In this document: positions 9,226 to 19,369 of the stretch, in pieces
Layout: each line of letters opens with the position of its first letter
How positions within the stretch are numbered: the first letter of the stretch is position 1
Source: Neobacillus soli NBRC 102451
Lineage (GTDB): Bacteria; Bacillota; Bacilli; Bacillales; Cytobacillaceae
Direction of reading: 5' to 3'
DNA length: 64,000 bases
Assembly: GCF_001591665.1 (NCBI RefSeq)
Contig: NZ_BCVI01000005.1
Span: forward strand, 62,001-126,000
Position numbers and translations under genes: made by a program
Notes under the pieces: model-generated
What the model was told of the DNA's origin: nothing
The model's input: only the letters and a program-made list of their open reading frames with translations
Databases searched by the model: none

Positions 9226-10637
9226 TTAAAAGAATAAATATTTATATTAATAGACTTTCATGGCAGACTAAATTGGTAATGAGCGGTTCATCTGCTATTT
9301 TTTTAACCTTTTTTTTATTTAGCTTTTTAGAATATCATACCGTTTCAAAATGGATGATGAATCGGGAAGAAATTGCGTTAAACAGAACCATAGCGGATAT
9401 TTCCACCTTTTATAAGGAAAAGGCGGATCTGTTAACACGAAGGGATTTTGAAAATAGCGGAGGTTTTCTCCGGAAAATGAATGATAAAGACCAGCTTATA
9501 CGGGTGTATGATCAAACCGGAGAAATCCTAGTTTCTGATAAAAATGGAGAATTCTCAGTATTAGAACCAACTCCTGTAAAAATACAAATGAATGAAAAAG
9601 TCTCAATTGAAGGTAATGAAGCACTTATTGCAAGATACCCAATAAAAGCTAATAACTTTACCGCAACGATTGAGATTGTCCGACAATTGTTTAATTATAA
9701 TAAAATGATGGGCCACCTCTTTTGGGTAATGACCATTTTTGGCATAATAGCTATCCTTTTTAGTGCAATTAGCGGCTTTTTTCTTGCCAGACAGCTGTTA
9801 AAACCAGTAAGAGAATTAACGCGGGCAATGAAAAGGATTAAAGAAAATGGTTTTCAGGGAAGAATGGCAGTCTATAAACAAAAGGATGAATTCACAGATC
9901 TCACCAATGTTTTTAATGAAATGATGGATGAAATTGAAAAGTCTTTTTTGCAGCAAAAACAGTTTGTTGAAGATGCTTCCCATGAATTAAGGACACCAGT
10001 GTCCATTCTTGAAGGACATCTCTCACTTTTGAATCGTTGGGGCAAAAAGGATCCTGCCATTTTAGAAGAATCATTAGGTGCTTCCCTCCAAGAAATTACA
10101 AGGTTAAAAAAACTAATTATCACCTTGCTCGACTTAACAAGAGCTGAGAATCCAAGGATGATAAACATGGAAAAAGCAGATATCCATGCCATATTACTGC
10201 CACTTTTAAAAAATTTAGAAGTTGTTCATCCCGAATTCCATTTTAAAATGGAATTAGCACCGCAATTGCCAATGATAGCAATATCGGACCAACATTTAGA
10301 ACAAGTTTTGATCATCCTGATAGACAATTCGATAAAATATGCCAGTGAAAATAAAACAATCTTGATTTCTGCCCAACAAATCGAAAACGGGATGATGATA
10401 TCGGTAAAGGACAGTGGCATTGGTATAGGTGCTGAACATATAAAAAAGGTGTTTAATCGTTTTTACCGAATTGATAAAGCGAGAAGTCGTGACAGCGGCG
10501 GGACAGGTTTGGGGCTATCGATTGCCAAGCAGTTAATAAGAAAGCATAATGGAACCATTTCCATTGAAAGTAATAAAGGTGTTGGAACAATGGTTAAAGT
10601 TGTTCTGCCAATCGTATTTACAAAGGATAACGGCTAA
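9222..10637 (+). CDS. Sensor histidine kinase, partner of the preceding regulator
   Basis: A 471-residue membrane kinase with a first transmembrane helix at about 17-37, an extracytoplasmic loop of about 120 residues, a second helix at about 160-190, and a HAMP linker. The HisKA phospho-acceptor is in EDASHELRTPVS, followed by the ATPase domain with DNSIKYA (N box), DSGIGIG (G1) and GGTGLGLSIAKQL (G2). The topology suits sensing at the envelope. It overlaps the regulator gene by four bases. The signal cannot be read from the sequence. Confidence 0.92.
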   Translation: MIKRINIYINRLSWQTKLVMSGSSAIFLTFFLFSFLEYHTVSKWMMNREEIALNRTIADISTFYKEKADLLTRRDFENSGGFLRKMNDKDQLIRVYDQTGEILVSDKNGEFSVLEPTPVKIQMNEKVSIEGNEALIARYPIKANNFTATIEIVRQLFNYNKMMGHLFWVMTIFGIIAILFSAISGFFLARQLLKPVRELTRAMKRIKENGFQGRMAVYKQKDEFTDLTNVFNEMMDEIEKSFLQQKQFVEDASHELRTPVSILEGHLSLLNRWGKKDPAILEESLGASLQEITRLKKLIITLLDLTRAENPRMINMEKADIHAILLPLLKNLEVVHPEFHFKMELAPQLPMIAISDQHLEQVLIILIDNSIKYASENKTILISAQQIENGMMISVKDSGIGIGAEHIKKVFNRFYRIDKARSRDSGGTGLGLSIAKQLIRKHNGTISIESNKGVGTMVKVVLPIVFTKDNG

Positions 10638-10666
10638 TTTTTTTATTACCACCCATTTAAGTACTA

Positions 10667-10709
10667 AAAAGGGTTTCTCAAAAGTTATTTTGGGAAATCC
10701 TTTTTTATT
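10667..10709 (+). terminator. Terminator after the two-component pair
   Basis: AAGGGTTTCTC and GGGAAATCCTT form an 11-bp stem with wobble pairs, followed by TTTTTATTTT. Confidence 0.75.
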
Positions 10710-10839
10710 TTCACACGAAAAGGGTATACATTAATAAGAATATATTGATTTATGTTAATTTCAGGTTCATTTTATTATGAAATGATAATAGTAATAAAGA
10801 TTGGTTTTAAGAAACGTATGGTTTAAGGGGGTTCAATGG

Positions 10840-13689
10840 ATGAAAAGTCCAGAAACAGAAAAAAAAGCTTTCCTAGATAAATTTATTGGTCCCAATCTTG
10901 GCTATTTGATTGACCAATTTGAAAGGTATAAGGAGGACCCTTCAGCCGTAGATCAGGAGCTGAGGGTGCAATTTGAACAAATGGAAGAGTCGGACTTTTC
11001 CATTTATTCAAATACGGTTCCAACGGCCTCGGAACCTCAAGATAATCATCAAGAAAAAATATTAGCAGCAGTAAAACTTGCCGATAATATTCGAACCTAC
11101 GGGCACTTGGCAGCAAACATTTATCCTTTAGGAAATCACGTACCAGATCGGTCACATCTTGAACTCGGGGAGTATGGACTTACAGAGGAGGATTTAAAAA
11201 GAATACCTGCTGAAATTCTTTATAGAAATAGTCCCATATCAAGGGGGACGGCTTTGGAAGCATTTCAGCATTTGAAGGAAGTTTACACTAAATCAATCGC
11301 GTATGAGTTTAATCATGTAAACAAGGTCGAGGAAAAGAATTGGTTAATTGAAAGAATCGAAGCAAGCAGTTTCCAAACCCCTATATCAAGGGATAAGAGG
11401 TTAAGTACCTTAAAACGGCTGTATGAAGTAGAAGAATTCGAACGGTTTCTGCATAAAACATTTGTTGGTCAAAAACGTTTTTCCATTGAAGGACTAGATG
11501 TCATGGTCCCAATTATTGATGAAATTATTTCTAAAGCTGTTCATGATGGTGCTCAATATCTAAACATCGGGATGGCCCACCGGGGTAGATTAAATGTCCT
11601 TGCCCATGTACTTGGAAAACCCTATGAAATGATTTTTGCCGAGTTTCAGCATGCACCGAACAAAGAACTTGTTCCCTCAGAGGGTTCGATTGGCATTAAT
11701 TTTGGCTGGACAGGCGATGTTAAATACCATCTTGGCTTAAACAGACAAATCACGGCAGAAAATACTGTGAAGGCCAAAGTATCGCTTGCTAATAATCCTA
11801 GTCATCTAGAATATGTGGGTGCCGTGGTTGAAGGCTTCACAAGGGCTGCACAAGACGAAAAAGAAAAACAAGGATTTCCTGTTGAGAAGCAAAATTCTGC
11901 ACTTGCGATATTGATCCATGGAGATGCAGCATTTCCTGGTGAAGGGATTGTTGCCGAAACATTAAATTTAAGCCGGCTAAAGGGATATCGAACAGGAGGT
12001 ACTATTCATATTATTTCCAATAATACAATAGGGTTTACCACAGAATCTGAAGATTCCCGGTCGACACGTTATGCAAGTGATCTTGCAAAAGGCTTTGAAA
12101 TTCCCATCATCCATGTAAATGCAGATGACCCGGATGCCTGTCTTTCTGCTGCCTATTTAGCGGCAGAATACCGTGCCGTTTTTCACAAGGATTTTCTTAT
12201 TGACTTAGTGGGCTATCGAAGATTTGGCCATAATGAAATGGATGAGCCAATGACAACAAGTCCGCAAATGTATACCATTATTCATAAACACTCAACCGTT
12301 AAAGAAATTTATGCAGAAAGACTGAAGAACGAAGGAGTCGTCAATGAAAGTGAATTAATCGGTATCGAAAAGAATATCCATGATAAACTTGAAACCTCTT
12401 TTCGAAAAGCTTCAATGCTGCCAAAGGATTCGGAAATAAAGGTTCCTGAACCTCCTGTTTTTAACAAGGGAGAGGAATCAATTATCACAAATGTTCCTTT
12501 AGAAACCTTGCAAAAGATAAACAAAGAATTATTAAATTGGCCAAAAGATTTTAAGGTATTTACTAAACTGGAGAAAATTTTAAAGAGGCGATCTGAGGCA
12601 TTAACTAAGATGGGAAAAGTTGATTGGGCTTTAGCTGAAACACTTGCATTTGCAACAATTTTAACTGATGGGACGCCGATTCGGTTATCAGGACAAGATT
12701 CAGAGCGGGGGACCTTTGCCCAACGTAATTTAGTGCTTCATGATAGCCAAACCGGAAAAACATTCACACCGCTTCATCTTGTTTCTGATGCAAAAGCATC
12801 ATTTGCCGTGTACAATAGCCCGTTAACAGAAGCGGCGGTGCTTGGTTTTGAATATGGATATACGGTCTTTTCCCCAGAAACCTTGGTTATTTGGGAGGCG
12901 CAGTATGGTGATTTTGCAAATGCGGCACAAGTCATATTCGATCAGTTTATCGCAGCGGGCAGGGCGAAATGGGGACAAAAATCGGGCCTTGTCTTATTAC
13001 TCCCACATGGTTATGAGGGACAGGGACCAGAGCACTCAAGTGGAAGACTGGAACGGTTCTTACAATCAGCTGCTGAGAAAAACTGGACGATAGTAAACCT
13101 CTCAAGTGCAGCACAATATTTTCATGTTTTAAGGCGTCAGGCCGCCATGCTTTCGAAGGAGGAAGTACGACCGCTTGTGATTATGTCACCTAAAAGTCTT
13201 TTAAGGAATCCAGATGTGTCTTCTGCAGGGACTGAATTGAGTGAAGGTGAATTTAGACCTGTTATGGAACAATTTCCATTAACAAGAGACAACGATAGGG
13301 TGGAGCGAATTGTCATTTGTTCAGGTAAAATAGCGATTGACATTGCGGATCAATTAAAAGAAGCGGATAGCTATGAATGGCTTCAAGTGTTAAGACTAGA
13401 AGAAATTTACCCCTTTCCAACGAATATCCTAAAGGGAATCTTTACAAGATATAAAAATGTGAAAAAGATTATCTGGGTTCAGGAAGAACCAAAAAATATG
13501 GGTGCGTGGAATTTTGTTGAACCGCGAATTAATGGTATCGCTCCTAATGGGATAAAAGTGGATTATGCGGGACGCCGCCGCCGTTCCAGTCCTGCTGAAG
13601 GTGAACCAAATGTTCATAAACTTGGACAATCAAAAATTCTAAGCAGCGCACTAACACGGGATGAAAATGGAGGTTCGAAAAATGGCTGA
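10840..13689 (+). CDS. odhA: 2-oxoglutarate dehydrogenase E1 component
   Basis: Thiamine-diphosphate decarboxylase of the oxoglutarate dehydrogenase complex in the TCA cycle. 949 residues, full length. [10 protein letters not shown] near the N terminus is the E1 signature. [29 protein letters not shown] and [13 protein letters not shown] mark the ThDP and substrate regions, and [18 protein letters not shown] lies in the C-terminal half. ATG at 10840 has AAGGGGG eight bases upstream; an in-frame TTG 39 bases earlier has no ribosome site. It overlaps odhB by eight bases. Confidence 0.96.
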   Translation: MKSPETEKKAFLDKFIGPNLGYLIDQFERYKEDPSAVDQELRVQFEQMEESDFSIYSNTVPTASEPQDNHQEKILAAVKLADNIRTYGHLAANIYPLGNHVPDRSHLELGEYGLTEEDLKRIPAEILYRNSPISRGTALEAFQHLKEVYTKSIAYEFNHVNKVEEKNWLIERIEASSFQTPISRDKRLSTLKRLYEVEEFERFLHKTFVGQKRFSIEGLDVMVPIIDEIISKAVHDGAQYLNIGMAHRGRLNVLAHVLGKPYEMIFAEFQHAPNKELVPSEGSIGINFGWTGDVKYHLGLNRQITAENTVKAKVSLANNPSHLEYVGAVVEGFTRAAQDEKEKQGFPVEKQNSALAILIHGDAAFPGEGIVAETLNLSRLKGYRTGGTIHIISNNTIGFTTESEDSRSTRYASDLAKGFEIPIIHVNADDPDACLSAAYLAAEYRAVFHKDFLIDLVGYRRFGHNEMDEPMTTSPQMYTIIHKHSTVKEIYAERLKNEGVVNESELIGIEKNIHDKLETSFRKASMLPKDSEIKVPEPPVFNKGEESIITNVPLETLQKINKELLNWPKDFKVFTKLEKILKRRSEALTKMGKVDWALAETLAFATILTDGTPIRLSGQDSERGTFAQRNLVLHDSQTGKTFTPLHLVSDAKASFAVYNSPLTEAAVLGFEYGYTVFSPETLVIWEAQYGDFANAAQVIFDQFIAAGRAKWGQKSGLVLLLPHGYEGQGPEHSSGRLERFLQSAAEKNWTIVNLSSAAQYFHVLRRQAAMLSKEEVRPLVIMSPKSLLRNPDVSSAGTELSEGEFRPVMEQFPLTRDNDRVERIVICSGKIAIDIADQLKEADSYEWLQVLRLEEIYPFPTNILKGIFTRYKNVKKIIWVQEEPKNMGAWNFVEPRINGIAPNGIKVDYAGRRRRSSPAEGEPNVHKLGQSKILSSALTRDENGGSKNG

Positions 13690-14938
13690 CATAAAGGTAC
13701 CAGAACTAGCTGAATCAATTTCTGAAGGTACGATTGCCAATTGGCTAAAGAATATCGGGGATTATGTTAATCAGGGAGATTATCTAGTCGAATTAGAAAC
13801 CGATAAAGTGAATATTGAAATTATTTCAGACTTTTCTGGTAAAATCACAGAACAAAAATTTGCTGAGGGAGATACAGTACGGGTTGGCGAGACAATTGCC
13901 GTAGTGGATGAAAGTGAAGAAAATAAACCAGCAACGGTAAATGAACCGCAGGAAAAAGTTATATCCCAGAAACCAGTAGATGATGTTGGAAAATTAAATC
14001 CAGTAACTGAAAAATTAGAAAAACAGGAAGATGGCAATCAGAGACCAATCGCATCTCCTGCCGCCCGTAAGCTTGCTCGAGAAAAGGGTTTTAATCTTAA
14101 TGATGTTCCGACGAATGACCCACTTGGTAGAATTCGCAAGCAGGATGTTTCTTCTTTTCAACCTGAAAGTATGAATAGTAATTCCATCTCAAAAGTCGAA
14201 AAAAGCAGTGAAAAGGTAAATAGCACTGAAGCTTCAAAGCCAATCATCTATGAGCGGATGTCAAGACGCCGGCAAACGATTGCCAAACGACTTGTCGAAG
14301 TTCAGCAAACGGCCGCCATGCTAACAACATTTAATGAAATTGATATGACCGCTGTCATGGATCTTCGAAAACGAAGGAAGGATAAGTTCTTTGATGAAAA
14401 CGAGGTTCGTCTTGGATTTATGTCCTTTTTTACAAAAGCCGTCGTTGCAGCACTTAAGAAATTTCCGCATATAAATGCGGAAATTCAGGGTGATGAGCTG
14501 TTGATCAAAAAGTTTTATGATATTGGTATTGCCGTTGCAGCAGCAGAAGGACTTGTTGTTCCCGTGGTGAGAGATGCAGACCGCAAATCCTTTGCGGAAA
14601 TCGAAATGGATATCATGGAGCTGGCTGAAAAAGCTAGAACTAACAAATTAGCCTTAAATGATCTACAGGGAGGCACGTTTACGATTACAAATGGGGGAGT
14701 GTTTGGATCGTTACTTTCCACACCGATTCTAAATGGCCCTCAAGTTGGTATCCTTGGAATGCATAAAATTCAGCTCAGACCGGTGGCGATTGATAAGGAA
14801 AGAATGGAAAACCGGCCAATGATGTATGTAGCTCTCTCTTATGATCACCGAATTGTCGATGGAAAGGGAGCCGTTAGCTTTCTTAGTAAAATAAAAGAAT
14901 TACTTGAAGACCCGGAAAACCTGCTTCTTGAAGGTTAA
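13682..14938 (+). CDS. odhB: Dihydrolipoamide succinyltransferase (E2)
   Basis: Core of the oxoglutarate dehydrogenase complex. 418 residues. The lipoyl domain has its lipoylated Lys in ETDKVNIE (about 35-50), then a hinge, a peripheral-subunit-binding domain ([13 protein letters not shown], about 122-155), a second charged linker and the catalytic domain ending in [13 protein letters not shown], with the active-site His and Asp. TGGAGG lies eight bases before the ATG at 13682. It overlaps the odhA stop. No E3 gene is adjacent. Confidence 0.96.
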   Translation: MADIKVPELAESISEGTIANWLKNIGDYVNQGDYLVELETDKVNIEIISDFSGKITEQKFAEGDTVRVGETIAVVDESEENKPATVNEPQEKVISQKPVDDVGKLNPVTEKLEKQEDGNQRPIASPAARKLAREKGFNLNDVPTNDPLGRIRKQDVSSFQPESMNSNSISKVEKSSEKVNSTEASKPIIYERMSRRRQTIAKRLVEVQQTAAMLTTFNEIDMTAVMDLRKRRKDKFFDENEVRLGFMSFFTKAVVAALKKFPHINAEIQGDELLIKKFYDIGIAVAAAEGLVVPVVRDADRKSFAEIEMDIMELAEKARTNKLALNDLQGGTFTITNGGVFGSLLSTPILNGPQVGILGMHKIQLRPVAIDKERMENRPMMYVALSYDHRIVDGKGAVSFLSKIKELLEDPENLLLEG

Positions 14939-14957
14939 ATAAATATAATACAAAATA

Positions 14958-14991
14958 AAAAACCGCTGAGTCCCTTTTCAGCGGTTTTTAC
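14958..14991 (+). terminator. Terminator after odhAB
   Basis: AAAACCGCTGA pairs with TCAGCGGTTTT across a short loop, with T-rich sequence after it. It is symmetrical and may also serve sda from the other side. Confidence 0.85.
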
Positions 14992-15008
14992 TTGGTTTCT
15001 TAGTGATA

Positions 15009-15149
15009 TTAACGGTTTTTAAAAGGCCTTAAACCCCTTCGCTGAATTTCATCTTTTAAAATTTTTATCCATTCTTTTTCCTTTTCCTTACCAGACTTTA
15101 ATGCATCCCGATACGAAACAACCAACTGCTCGTTACTCATAATTTTCAA
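15009..15149 (-). CDS. sda: Sporulation checkpoint inhibitor Sda
   Basis: A 46-residue protein that matches the Sda helical hairpin. MKIMSNEQLVVSYRDA aligns with the Sda opening known from B. subtilis (MRKLSDELLIESY), followed by WIKILKDEIQRRGL. Sda binds the dimerisation domain of KinA-type sporulation kinases and blocks the phosphorelay when replication is disturbed. The start is TTG at 15149, nine bases downstream of AAGGAGG; this gives exactly the family length, while an upstream in-frame ATG would add an unconserved tail. Transcribed divergently from the acyl-CoA synthetase. Confidence 0.85.
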   Translation of the reverse strand: MKIMSNEQLVVSYRDALKSGKEKEKEWIKILKDEIQRRGLRPFKNR

Positions 15150-15379
15150 ATTGCGAATGCCTCCTTGGAAAATGGATTGAATATTCAGTTTCAATTATTG
15201 TAATGCTTTTTAACCGTTTTGTGAACCCTTATTCAAGAAATTGTTGAAAAGGTTCACAAACTTTTGATTGATTAGTGAAGGCTGTAAAACATTGAATATT
15301 CCAAAAAATATGATAACATATTTTTGAAGGCGTTTTTATTATATTTGTTTTGTTTACTTGTACTTAAGGGGGATGGAAA

Positions 15380-17017
15380 ATGTCGGCTATTTTAAATGTA
15401 ACGATTGGTAAGCTGCTTGAAGATAAAGCTAAATTGCACCCAGAGCATGAAGCTGTTGTTTATTCTGATCGGAAGTTAAGGTGGAGTTATCGTGAATTCG
15501 ATGATATTTGCCGGAATGCTGCAAAGGGTTTTATGAAGCTTGGGATTGACAAAGGAGAGCAACTTGCTGCTTGGTCAACTAACACCCCCGAATGGCTGGT
15601 AACTCAATTCGCAACAGGCAAAATGGGAGCTGTTCTGGTTACGGTAAACACCAATTATCGAACAACTGAACTGGAGTATTTATTGAAACAATCTGATGCA
15701 ACCACCATTCTTTTAATGGATGCTTGGAAGGACACTTCCTATATCGATATGATTTATGAAATTGCACCAGAATTAAAAGATTCTGAGCCAGGCAAGCTGA
15801 TATGCAGCCAGCTGCCTTTTTTAAAAAATGTCATTGTCTTAGGGGATAAAAAATATCCGGGAACCTACTCATGGAATGACATAGTTAAGCTTGGTGAAAC
15901 GGTCTCTGATGAGGAATTAAATAAAAGGATGGAGTCTTTAGAGCCGGATGATGTTATCAATATGCAATATACTTCAGGAACAACGGGGTTCCCAAAAGGG
16001 GTTATGCTTACCCATAACAATATCGTTAATAACGGCTTTAATATTGCCAACTGTATGAAGCTCGCAGTCCCCGATAAGCTATGTATTCCTGTGCCTTTTT
16101 TTCATTGCTTTGGCTGTGTACTGGGGACAATGGCTTGTGTTTCTGTAGGTGCAACAATGGTTCCCGTCCAGGAATTCAACCCGAAAAGAGTGCTTCAAAC
16201 CGTCCAAGATGAAAAGTGTACAGGGCTTCATGGTGTTCCTACGATGTTTATAGCTGAATTAAATGATCCTGATTTTGAAAAGTATGATCTTTCATCGTTG
16301 CGAACCGGGATTATGGCCGGGTCTAACTGCCCGATTGAGGTAATGAAGGCGGTCATTGAAAAAATGGGAGCTGATGAAATAACGATTGCCTACGGTCAGA
16401 CGGAATCTTCACCAGTAATCACGCAAACAAGAACCGATGACCCAATTGAATTACGTGTTGAGACAGTTGGTAAAGCACTGCCAAATGTAGAGGTGAAAAT
16501 TGTTGAACCAGGAACTTTAAGAGAAGTTCCACACGGTGTCCAGGGAGAGCTCTGTACAAAAGGCTACCATGTGATGAAGGGATATTATAAAAACAGCGCA
16601 GCAACAAGTGAAGCCATTGATATGGAAGGATGGCTGCATACTGGTGATTTAGCGGTTATGGATGAAAACGGTTATTGTAAAATTACTGGACGCTTAAAAG
16701 ATATGATTATCCGAGGCGGAGAAAATATTTATCCTCGCGAGATCGAAGAATTTTTATACTCTAATCCGAAGGTTCTTGATATCCAGGTGATTGGAATCCC
16801 TGATGAGGTCTATGGGGAAGAAATAATGGCTTGGATTATTTTAAAAGAAGGAGAAACGGCTGAAGCCAATGAGATGAAAGAATTTTGCAAAGGGAAGATT
16901 TCCAAACATAAAATTCCACGCTACATTGAGTTCACTGATGCGTACCCAATGACTGCTTCAGGAAAGATTCAAAAATTTCTTCTCAGAGAAAAAGCATTGG
17001 AATCGGTAAGAAGATAA
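15380..17017 (+). CDS. Fatty-acyl-CoA synthetase (AMP-forming, YngI-like)
   Basis: Activates a medium or long-chain fatty acid to acyl-CoA via an acyl-adenylate. 545 residues, the length of B. subtilis YngI. The P-loop-like motif YTSGTTGFPKGV lies near residue 198, AYGQTESSP near 340, TGDLAVMDENGY near 420 and the catalytic Lys in TASGKIQKF near the C terminus. AAGGGGGATGG precedes the ATG. It stands alone with a 230-base upstream region shared with sda. Chain-length specificity cannot be read. Confidence 0.88.
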   Translation: MSAILNVTIGKLLEDKAKLHPEHEAVVYSDRKLRWSYREFDDICRNAAKGFMKLGIDKGEQLAAWSTNTPEWLVTQFATGKMGAVLVTVNTNYRTTELEYLLKQSDATTILLMDAWKDTSYIDMIYEIAPELKDSEPGKLICSQLPFLKNVIVLGDKKYPGTYSWNDIVKLGETVSDEELNKRMESLEPDDVINMQYTSGTTGFPKGVMLTHNNIVNNGFNIANCMKLAVPDKLCIPVPFFHCFGCVLGTMACVSVGATMVPVQEFNPKRVLQTVQDEKCTGLHGVPTMFIAELNDPDFEKYDLSSLRTGIMAGSNCPIEVMKAVIEKMGADEITIAYGQTESSPVITQTRTDDPIELRVETVGKALPNVEVKIVEPGTLREVPHGVQGELCTKGYHVMKGYYKNSAATSEAIDMEGWLHTGDLAVMDENGYCKITGRLKDMIIRGGENIYPREIEEFLYSNPKVLDIQVIGIPDEVYGEEIMAWIILKEGETAEANEMKEFCKGKISKHKIPRYIEFTDAYPMTASGKIQKFLLREKALESVRR

Positions 17018-17118
17018 CATTTGATTCATACGAAGAAGATAACAGTTATTGTTGCACATCACTGGCCGAAATGATTATACTAGAAATTGGACAATGAACG
17101 AAAGGAACGGTGGCAGCA

Positions 17119-17322
17119 ATGATTCATTTAACATGGCGTAACCATGATACACTCAAAAAAGTAAAATGTGTTCATACGGACGCAAAAAAATTTCTTGTTA
17201 ATAATGCCTTAACGACAGGGAAAGTCTATGATGTAAAAAATGAAACCGAAGAATTTTATTACATTATTGACAATACCGGAAAAGTAGGCGGTTTTTATAA
17301 GGAATATTTCCAAAATGCATAA
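17119..17322 (+). CDS. Small DUF6501-like protein
   Basis: A 67-residue protein with MIHLTWRN at the start and FYYIIDNTGKVGGFYKEYF near the end, consistent with a small conserved Bacillaceae family (DUF6501 by recall). It is probably a compact beta-rich cytosolic protein. ATG at 17119 is preferred over an in-frame GTG at 17110, which lies almost on top of AAAGGA. Function unknown. Confidence 0.7.
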   Translation: MIHLTWRNHDTLKKVKCVHTDAKKFLVNNALTTGKVYDVKNETEEFYYIIDNTGKVGGFYKEYFQNA

Positions 17323-17343
17323 GTGAAAACTGCAGATATGATG

Positions 17344-17372
17344 AAAATGCCTGGCTTAACGCCAGGCATTTT
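17344..17372 (+). terminator. Bidirectional terminator
   Basis: AAAATGCCTGGC pairs with GCCAGGCATTTT, placed between two convergent genes. Confidence 0.85.
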
Positions 17373-17393
17373 ACTTTTGAATGAATTTAACTA

Positions 17394-17993
17394 TTATCTT
17401 GCATCTGGAAACACTCTGCGGATGGTATCGGTAAACTGATTAAAAAATCCAGAAATCGGTCTACCGTTGCGAATATCTCCTGAATAGGTATTCATTCGGT
17501 CATAAAAATCTGGGTTAACGGATACATATACATGGTCGATATCGGAGTCGACTGATTTCACTGCTCGTGAAATTTTATTCTCGATATCTGTTGTTAGTTC
17601 GTTTCGAGATGAACGATCCAACTTAGCTGCTACATAAGCATTATTATCGGTTACGATAACATTCGCATGGTCGACTTCAGATAATTTGGCGACTTTATCT
17701 GCGGCTTTGTCAGCCACTCTCATTTTTGACTGGTTGTTTCCCACATTATTCCGATTATCATTACCAACATTTGTAAGGTCGGTACGATTTCCATTTCGAT
17801 CAATATTTAAATCGCTATTGTTAGTACCTGTGATTGCAGGACCGCCATTATTTGGGGTATTATAATTTACCCTAGTTGGTTCTGTTGCATTTCGGTTGCG
17901 GGTTGCGACATTATCATTTACGTTATTCCGTGCGCAGCCAGTTAAATAAAGACTAAATATCAGGGTTGCAATGACAAATAAACTTTTTTTCAT
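17394..17993 (-). CDS. YhcN/YlaJ-family sporulation lipoprotein
   Basis: A 199-residue lipoprotein: signal peptide with lipobox LTGC (Cys19), an Asn-rich low-complexity linker (about 20-85) and a C-terminal YhcN/YlaJ domain (about 88-195) with ADKVAKLSEVDHANVIVTD. Members of the family are forespore-expressed inner-membrane lipoproteins that influence germination or outgrowth; the precise role is not known. GGAG lies upstream of the ATG. The Asn/Arg-rich linker is unusually repetitive (NRNxT-like). Confidence 0.85.
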   Translation of the reverse strand: MKKSLFVIATLIFSLYLTGCARNNVNDNVATRNRNATEPTRVNYNTPNNGGPAITGTNNSDLNIDRNGNRTDLTNVGNDNRNNVGNNQSKMRVADKAADKVAKLSEVDHANVIVTDNNAYVAAKLDRSSRNELTTDIENKISRAVKSVDSDIDHVYVSVNPDFYDRMNTYSGDIRNGRPISGFFNQFTDTIRRVFPDAR

Positions 17994-18084
17994 GATGTTA
18001 GAACACTCCTTTGTCTATGTTGTACAAGAGTAGTATTCCTTTTTAAACAAAACCTATTCTAGACTTTGGATTTTATCCAACAGA

Positions 18085-18115
18085 ACAAAAGAAGCATCCC
18101 TGGGATGCTTCTTAC
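18085..18115 (-). terminator. Terminator of yidC2
   Basis: GAAGCATCCC (18091-18100) pairs with GGGATGCTTC (18102-18111). On the minus strand it is followed by TTTTG, fitting the end of yidC2. Confidence 0.75.
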
Positions 18116-18124
18116 TATCAACTC

Positions 18125-18916
18125 TTATTTTTGGTTTAGAGGGACTCCAGTTGTTTTTTTACTTTTATATAGGCTGTGGCTAATCATTGTTTGGATGATT
18201 AAGAACAATCCGCCCACGACCCAATAAAGGGGCAGTGCAGCTGGTGATTTAAAAGAAAACATCACAATCATAAGTGGGGACATCAAGCCCATGAATTTCA
18301 TTTGTTGCTGCTGGGCAGTGGGCATATTAGTTTGTGAAACCTTAAATTGGAAATAGTAAATAACTCCAGCAAGTGCCGTTATAACATAATCAGGGTGGCC
18401 GAGGCTAAACCATAAGAATTTATGGTGGGCAATCTCTTGTGACCCGCGAATAGCATAATAAAAGGCAGTAAGAATAGGCATTTGAATCAGCAGTGGTAAA
18501 CAGCCCATATTTAATGGGTTGACACCATGCTTTTTATATAGACCCATCATTTCTGCTTGAAGCTCTTGTTTCTTTTTTGGATCCTTTTCGGTTTTCATTT
18601 TCTTCTGAATAACATCCATTTCAGGCTTTAATACATCCATCTTTTCCTTCATAACCATTTGGTTTTTATATTGTTTAAGCATCAATGGCATTAAGGCAAG
18701 TCTGATAATTAATGTAACAAGGATAATAGCCAGCCCATAGCTGCCATTAAATAATTCAGCAACAGCTTGAATAAATATCCATAAAGGATGAACAAGATAA
18801 TGCTGAAAAAAGTTTCCGTTTGTGCTGCTTGGATCCTGTGCGGAACATGCAGACAGCAATAAGGTTGTTAATGCTAAAAGGGTGATTAGTGTAATTGAAG
18901 AACGTTTAGTTTTCAT
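18125..18916 (-). CDS. yidC2: Membrane protein insertase YidC2 (YqjG-like)
   Basis: Inserts and folds membrane proteins with or without the Sec translocon. 263 residues: lipoprotein signal with LLSACS (lipidated Cys), then five transmembrane segments with the conserved pattern GLAIILVTLIIRLALMPL, a cytoplasmic loop rich in Lys/Glu (about 85-125), and NPLNMGCLPLLIQMPI. In B. subtilis the second YidC copy is induced when insertion activity drops, through the upstream arrest peptide MifM. The same arrangement is visible here: a short gene ends 28 bases upstream and the ribosome site can be sequestered. Confidence 0.93.
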   Translation of the reverse strand: MKTKRSSITLITLLALTTLLLSACSAQDPSSTNGNFFQHYLVHPLWIFIQAVAELFNGSYGLAIILVTLIIRLALMPLMLKQYKNQMVMKEKMDVLKPEMDVIQKKMKTEKDPKKKQELQAEMMGLYKKHGVNPLNMGCLPLLIQMPILTAFYYAIRGSQEIAHHKFLWFSLGHPDYVITALAGVIYYFQFKVSQTNMPTAQQQQMKFMGLMSPLMIVMFSFKSPAALPLYWVVGGLFLIIQTMISHSLYKSKKTTGVPLNQK

Positions 18917-18917
18917 A

Positions 18918-18964
18918 TTTCCTCCTAAAATGTGTTAATAAATATTAGGCAAAACGGAAGGAAA
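18918..18964 (-). promoter_or_regulatory. Hairpin sequestering the yidC2 ribosome-binding site
   Basis: On the minus strand TTTCCTTCC (18964-18956), inside the last codons of the arrest-peptide gene, can pair with GGAGGAAA (18925-18918), the Shine-Dalgarno of yidC2, with one bulged T. A ribosome stalled on the acidic codons at about 18969-18983 would cover the upstream arm and free the site. This is the geometry of mifM-yidC2 in B. subtilis. Confidence 0.7.
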
Positions 18965-19235
18965 CAGGTTCTTCTGGATCATCCTGAGAACATTCTTTTC
19001 TACGAATATATTTAACAATTCTTTTCAGAATAAAGCTCACGATTAATAAACTTTTTTTTCTGTAAAAAAGCAATGGGTGAATAATTTTTGTGTCGGCAGG
19101 ATTGGCTAATGAACCCAAAAATGAGTATTCAACACTCCATGCCCATAAAAACTTTAATGTAATTCCTAAGTAAATACTGATGTAAAGGGCAGTTAATGCA
19201 TTTATATCCGAATTATCTACGAGTAGTTGAAACAA
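18945..19235 (-). CDS. mifM: MifM-like translation-arrest sensor peptide
   Basis: A 96-residue protein with an N-terminal hydrophobic segment (about 12-45) and a basic C-terminal region. From residue 72 it reads RIVKYIRRK, then an acidic cluster DDPEE at 85-89. From recall, B. subtilis MifM is about 95 residues, arrests through R69, I70, W73 and an acidic DEED at 86-89, and also lies directly upstream of yidC2. Position, length and spacing of key residues fit, although overall identity looks low. Start TTG at 19235 behind GAGGTGAT. The likely role is to monitor YidC activity and derepress yidC2. Confidence 0.78.
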   Translation of the reverse strand: MFQLLVDNSDINALTALYISIYLGITLKFLWAWSVEYSFLGSLANPADTKIIHPLLFYRKKSLLIVSFILKRIVKYIRRKECSQDDPEEPVSFRFA

Positions 19236-19343
19236 AAATTATCACCTCACTTAAATACCAATGATATGAGTATATAGGAGATATAGTAAAGAATCAATTT
19301 AATCGATGGTAATATACCAGAATATGAAGACTTTGCTAAAAAT

Positions 19344-19369
19344 AAAAAAGCGGTTAATCCGCTTTTTTG
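19344..19369 (-). terminator. Terminator overlapping the pflA stop
   Basis: AAAAAAGCGG (19344-19353) pairs with CCGCTTTTTT (19359-19368). The stem contains the pflA stop codon and yields a U-run on the minus-strand RNA. Confidence 0.8.
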
